From the NCBI GenBank assembly GCA_024663395.1, contig JANFAH010000062.1, positions 1 through 64,000 of the forward strand: 64,000 bases of DNA, read 5' to 3'. A model generated the notes under the pieces. That model did no database searches and was not told the DNA's origin. It saw only the letters and a list, made by a program, of their open reading frames with translations. A program made the position numbers and the translations under genes. The DNA comes from Pisolithus tinctorius. Taxonomy: Eukaryota > Basidiomycota > Agaricomycetes > Boletales > Pisolithaceae. Shown here in pieces: positions 59,923 to 64,000 of this stretch (positions are counted from its first letter, which is position 1; each line of letters starts with the position of its first letter).

Positions 59923-61446
59923 CTAATTTTGCTTTGCAAGGCGCTGGCGAAGTCCACGGGTAGAGCAGTAATAAGGGTGGAGGACGCAATCCATTTTGTA
60001 CTTGGAGTGAGATAGCTCAGTCAGCAAAAGAGCATTAAACGGCGTCGCCAGCGCAAGAAGCAACTGCTCTTCACTCGCTGCATCTACCTTGGTGGATTGA
60101 CTCTTCAAGTGCCAAGGACGAACGAACTGCCGTGCACCCTGCGACCTTGTCGCATTGCCTAGCTTGTCTGGCAGTACGATCTCAAGTGGCCTCAGACCGG
60201 ATGCCTGGATTGTGTACGTGTAACTCCGTACCGACGGATCGTGTCCTGTCAATTGAACCCCAGTAACACGGTGGGAGATGTATGGCAGTACAAGGCGGCG
60301 ATTGAAAAATTGTGGAAGGGGTACCCTGATGAGCGAGCCGCGCAACTTTCGCAGGGATGTGAGTGATGTAGGCCGCTGAGTCGTCATTGGTGCTGCGTTT
60401 GGGTGGGATGGAGGTGATGGCGACGCCTCGCACGAAGTTATCCGTGCAGGGAAGCAGCTATGAAACGGTGACGCCTTTCCGACCCAATCCAGAACCGAGA
60501 TGTCCCAAGATTGCGATATGATTTTGGTCGGGAGATGGCCAAGTGCGTTCTCAGCAGATTCGCCATACAGGACTTGCAGGTAGAAATTGAAGATCCCAAA
60601 AAGTGACAATACCTTCAGGCCGCGTAGTACGACGTAATGACACCCATTGCAGTCTCGAGCGTGTCATCCGTACCTGAGGAAAAGTCGGTGACAAATCGGG
60701 ACTCTATCCCAGTTACCCTCTCCAATTCTCCCAGCACAGCAGCATCACTTTTATGGTTTGAAGACGTGGGGTTCTTGCAAGGTGACCAGGTTTGAGTGAA
60801 GAATAGTACGTTTCCAGGAGCCAGTGGTTCTTGGGAGGGTCCATCCACGTCCGAACCGTTTGCTGCTCCCAAACGAACCCGTATGGGAATGTCAGAAGTA
60901 CACAATGATCAGGTCAGATCGTGTTGCTGTCTTTGTTTATGCAGCACGTGTCGCTCCGTGCCTATAGGTAGTCCCACTCCCAAGCGAGGGTACGGAAGAC
61001 TTGGAGCTTTCTAAGATATCCCCCTTGGCTGAAATATGATATACCTGGTGGCCTTCGATTGAGCGCAGTGACGGCTCGCTTTCACCCCAGCGATGAGAAA
61101 GCATCACGAAACGAAAGCATATCGAGGCTTCAGTACAGGTGAGCTTCACTCGCCGATCCGGGCCGCACGTTTTACACGACGACGGCAGTTGATTGTACTG
61201 TTGGCTAGTCATAAAATACGTTATCTGCGCATCCCGGTTGCACAGGAAGCCGGTAAGTGGGTGCAACAGCCTGGGCGGCATGGCTTTGAGGATTTCAAAT
61301 GCGACATCTCGGATGACTCGTTTAACGTGAAAGTGGACAGGAGGTGAAGCTTGAAGCATTGGAGGGTGGCTTTTCATTTGGAGGCAGAACATGAGACAGC
61401 ACTGGGATATGTCATAGCGAGAATCTCCGGATACGAGTGGCTGCAT
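59923..61446 (-). pseudogene. HET-domain (heterokaryon incompatibility) gene, broken
   Basis: From the N terminus on the minus strand: RDVAFEILKAMPPRLLHPLT, then FVMLSHRWGESEPSLRSIEG, the HET-domain opening. The following part needs a frame change to read LRKLQVFRTLAWEWDYL, a stop, then ARSDTCCINKDS, where intact relatives have WAWSDTCCID. LAPGNVLFFTQTWSPCKN and LGELERVTGIESRFVTDFSS follow. Another frameshift separates SRLQWVSLRRTTRPEG from SLFGIFNFYLQVLYGESAEN. The C-terminal part (LVLPYISHRVTGVQLTGHDP) runs to 59923. HET proteins act in non-self recognition in fungi. Multiple frameshifts and stops make this copy inactive. Confidence 0.75.
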
Positions 61447-61531
61447 AGCTTCTTGCTCAAGCGCAATAGCTTCGTCCAGATCCGCTACTGTGGGTTGTTG
61501 GCAAAACCAGTCTGCTAGACACTAGGCGAGG

Positions 61532-61912
61532 TCGTATATGAATATCACTCACCATCATCCTCTTCGGACACTACCCATCATCAGTGGGCACGTCGACCAG
61601 AATCCGCCAATACCTATGATCTACCCCAAGGTATCAGCAAGTCTCCTTAGCCACGCCTTTCTCCCCACTCCGTTCCGACCCTCTGTGACTCTTCCAAATG
61701 CACATCTCACACCCCTCTGGAACTTGATGGTCAGCCAGGTGTCCCATCGAACTTTCCATAACCCTCTCCACCTCCTGAAACCTTGCATAACCCCTTAGAT
61801 CCAAATCTGTTGTAGCATGCTTGTTTTTCGGGGTTTCGGAAATACCATATCCCATGTAGTAGCACATATTCGTACCACCCGCTACCCGCGTAAGGTCGTC
61901 TCAGGGAACCAT
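61532..61912 (+). repeat. Diverged direct repeat, copy 2 (uninterrupted)
   Basis: Partner of 59180-59860. Together the two copies bracket the HET pseudogene. No coding content is recognised. Confidence 0.8.
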
Positions 61913-62646
61913 AATCTTGGTTATTTCGAACTAAACTGTTGGCGTCAAATCGTGCTGGTCGTGCCCATTGAAGTGTGGCCTGTGCCATGACTACTGGGTC
62001 GGCCGCCGAAGGCCCTGGAAAAGTTATGACAATTGGGGGCGAAATTGGGAGTGAAGAGTTAAGAAGAGGGCGACGTTCGCTGCATCAGAAAACGACGTTT
62101 TAATCAGAAGAAAAGAGAGAACAGACGGGCTGGAAGAAGTAGACGCACTCCTGACTCGTTCCAAGTAATCCATCAGAATCTGTCCGGGTTGCGCCGACAC
62201 CTTGGAACTTGACGAGAAGGTCTGGCCGACGATAATCTAGCCAATCTACATCCACCCATATCCCAAAGAGGCAGAGACTCACTGGAAGGATATTACTTCA
62301 TGCATAGGACGATGAACTACTGTGACAGGTTCCGCAACTGGAACCATCTTATCGTCCCTCATGAATGAGGAAAAAATGGTCTAACACAATGAGCACTGAT
62401 CAGGGACACGCACACACGATCTTAGGCACTCACTCGGGTCCATGGATGATCTCAGCGGGGAATATAGTTGTGATGGCTTGCGCTGGGGATTGAGACCTTG
62501 AAATACAGGCGGCCAATGCTTGCCGCCGGCATTTCCTTTTCTGGATGTTCCCATGGACACCGCCACCTGCGTACTCCGTCAACTGAACCCCTTTGAATTG
62601 GCGGAGTGCTTACTGCGGTGCCACGACCGTGACTGGCGCACCAGAC
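61913..62646. other. Intergenic, upstream region of the syntaxin gene
   Basis: Only short open frames; no motif recognised. Confidence 0.4.
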
Positions 62647-64000
62647 ATGACACGAGACAGACTCGCCGCACACAGGGTATACACCAGTTGCATGTTGGTT
62701 AGTATGGTGCTACAGGCTCACGGTGTGTTATACAGGCACAAAGGCAGGTCCAAGGGGCGGGGGCCATTGAGATGCAGAGCGTCTCACAGGCACGCTCTTC
62801 TGACCGCCCGTACGCCAATGGTGAACCAAACGACATTTCAACCATGTCTGGATTCTACGCGGAGGTACCTGATTTTCTGTCTACCACCTCTTCTTTGTCT
62901 CAGCTACGTCCACAGGTGACTTCTATCCAAGAAGCGATTTCTCAGTTCAACGCGAACATTGCTACTATTTCCGACCTTCACGCCCGTTCACTGAATGCCC
63001 TCTCAGAACAAGAATCGGAAAGCAATGCTTCTCGACTTGCTGAACTTACGAATGCCACACGAACACTGAGCAACGAAATTTCAAGACGTATCAAAGCCCT
63101 ACAAACCCCCGTTAGCGGAATAAGCAGAAATGACGCAGAAATTAGGAAGAACAGAGTAAGTTGACTGAGTGCGTTGCCTGACTTACGAGGTGATCAGTGC
63201 TTCGCATAGATTACCCTCGTCCACGGAAAGTTTGTCGAGGCGCTTCAGAGATACCAGACCGTCGAACAACAGTATCGTCAACGGTACCGAGATCGCGTGG
63301 AGCGCCAGTTCAAAATCGGTGTGTAGCTCCCGTTGGTGGTATTATAAGTGGTTCATGTTGGATGGATTCGTCAGTCAAACCCGAGGCAACCCCTGAAGAG
63401 GTGTCTGCAGTTGTCAACGATACAGAGGGCAGCGCGAACGGTATCTTCCTCCAAGCTGTCAGTCTTCATCTATCATTGCTGTAGGCGCATAAACTCACGT
63501 CTTCAAACAGATCTCATCGTCCAACCGCTATGGAGAGTCTCGCCAAGCGTACCGCGAAGTGCAAGAGCGTCACCAAGACATCCAGCGGATTGAACACACA
63601 CTGGCCGAGCTTGCACAGCTATTTAATGATGTAGGTTGCAGTCTCAGCTCTGCCGATTCGAGTGCCTGACTAGGCATGTGTTTATGAATCAGATGGCAAC
63701 TCTTATCGAACAGCAGCAGGAGAAGGTTGACAACATCGAAACAAGGGCGGCGGAGGTCAACACTGACACTAAAAGGGGGTGAGTTTCCCCGCACCGCTTT
63801 TCTCGGAATCAAGTGCAGTACCTAATTTTGATCCAGGACGGAACAGGTCGGGATCGCCGTTGGACATGCCCGTTCCGCCCGTCGGAAGCGATGGATATGT
63901 TTCTGGCTGACAGTGGTAATCATCCTTGCCGCCGTTGGGATCGGCGTGGGAGTGTACTTTTCCCAGCATCCGCCCGGTTCGAGTTCGAGTTCAAGTTCGA
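62647..64000 (+). CDS. Plasma-membrane syntaxin (Sso1/2-type Qa-SNARE), 3' end beyond window
   Basis: t-SNARE for exocytosis. The ATG at 62647 gives MTRDRLAAHR, spliced to AQRQVQGAGAIEMQSVSQ; the MxRDRLAxxRAQRQ start is typical of basidiomycete Sso proteins. The Habc domain covers SGFYAEVPDFLSTTSSLSQL, FNANIATISDLHARSLNALS and ITLVHGKFVEALQRYQTVEQ with QYRQRYRDRVERQFKI. The SNARE helix is RQAYREVQERHQDIQRIEHT then LAELAQLFNDMATLIEQQQE, continuing KVDNIETRAAEVNTDTKRG. A basic junction (RSARRKRW) leads to the membrane anchor ICFWLTVVIILAAVGIGVGV. After the anchor a Ser-rich lumenal tail (SQHPPGSSSSS) runs into the window edge; the true stop is not seen. Five or six introns. Confidence 0.9.

Overview
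The window is fungal nuclear DNA, most likely from a basidiomycete of the Agaricomycetes type. Genes are dense and broken by many 45-70 nt GT-AG introns. The families include fungal Hv1, four-helix MARVEL-like proteins, a HET-domain relic, CENP-B/pogo-derived DNA and a TTAGGG-type repeat. I cannot name the species. All gene models were spliced by eye, so exon borders are approximate unless stated.

1-24 kb, mostly minus strand: eIF2B epsilon (cut by the window edge), an Ala/Glu/Pro-rich protein of unknown role, a SUR7/PalI-like relic (+), the rRNA methyltransferase Nop2, a FUN14 mitochondrial protein, three related multi-pass membrane proteins around a voltage-gated proton channel gene (+), a PP4 regulatory subunit (HEAT repeats) and an aspartate aminotransferase with a GC-AG intron. 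24-40 kb: a 76-residue AN1 zinc-finger protein, a weakly supported membrane gene, a METTL21/EFM-type methyltransferase, a RhoGEF (+), asparagine synthetase, a decayed F-box-like stretch (+) and an aldo-keto reductase of the pyridoxal-reductase type.

40.4-48.7 kb is a nested mobile-element locus. An outer Tc1/mariner-like element (TA target, 18-bp inverted ends) carries a DDE transposase gene on the minus strand. A second element of 5153 bp sits inside that gene, just after the second catalytic Asp. It has a 7-bp target duplication, collinear 113-bp inverted ends, and two opposed arrays of a 45-bp unit built round a 12-bp palindrome (about 33 copies on one side, 16 on the other). Its centre holds several other tandem repeats and a short telomere-type repeat, but no recognisable gene. 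This is the most unusual structure in the window.

48.8-64 kb: Nse1 of the Smc5/6 complex (+), phosphatidylinositol synthase (-), an AAA ATPase with a long N-terminal extension (+), a poorly readable Ser-rich stretch, a CENP-B/pogo-derived protein lacking its DDE core (+), a broken HET-domain gene (-) between two diverged direct repeats, and a plasma-membrane syntaxin of the Sso1 type (+) running off the end.
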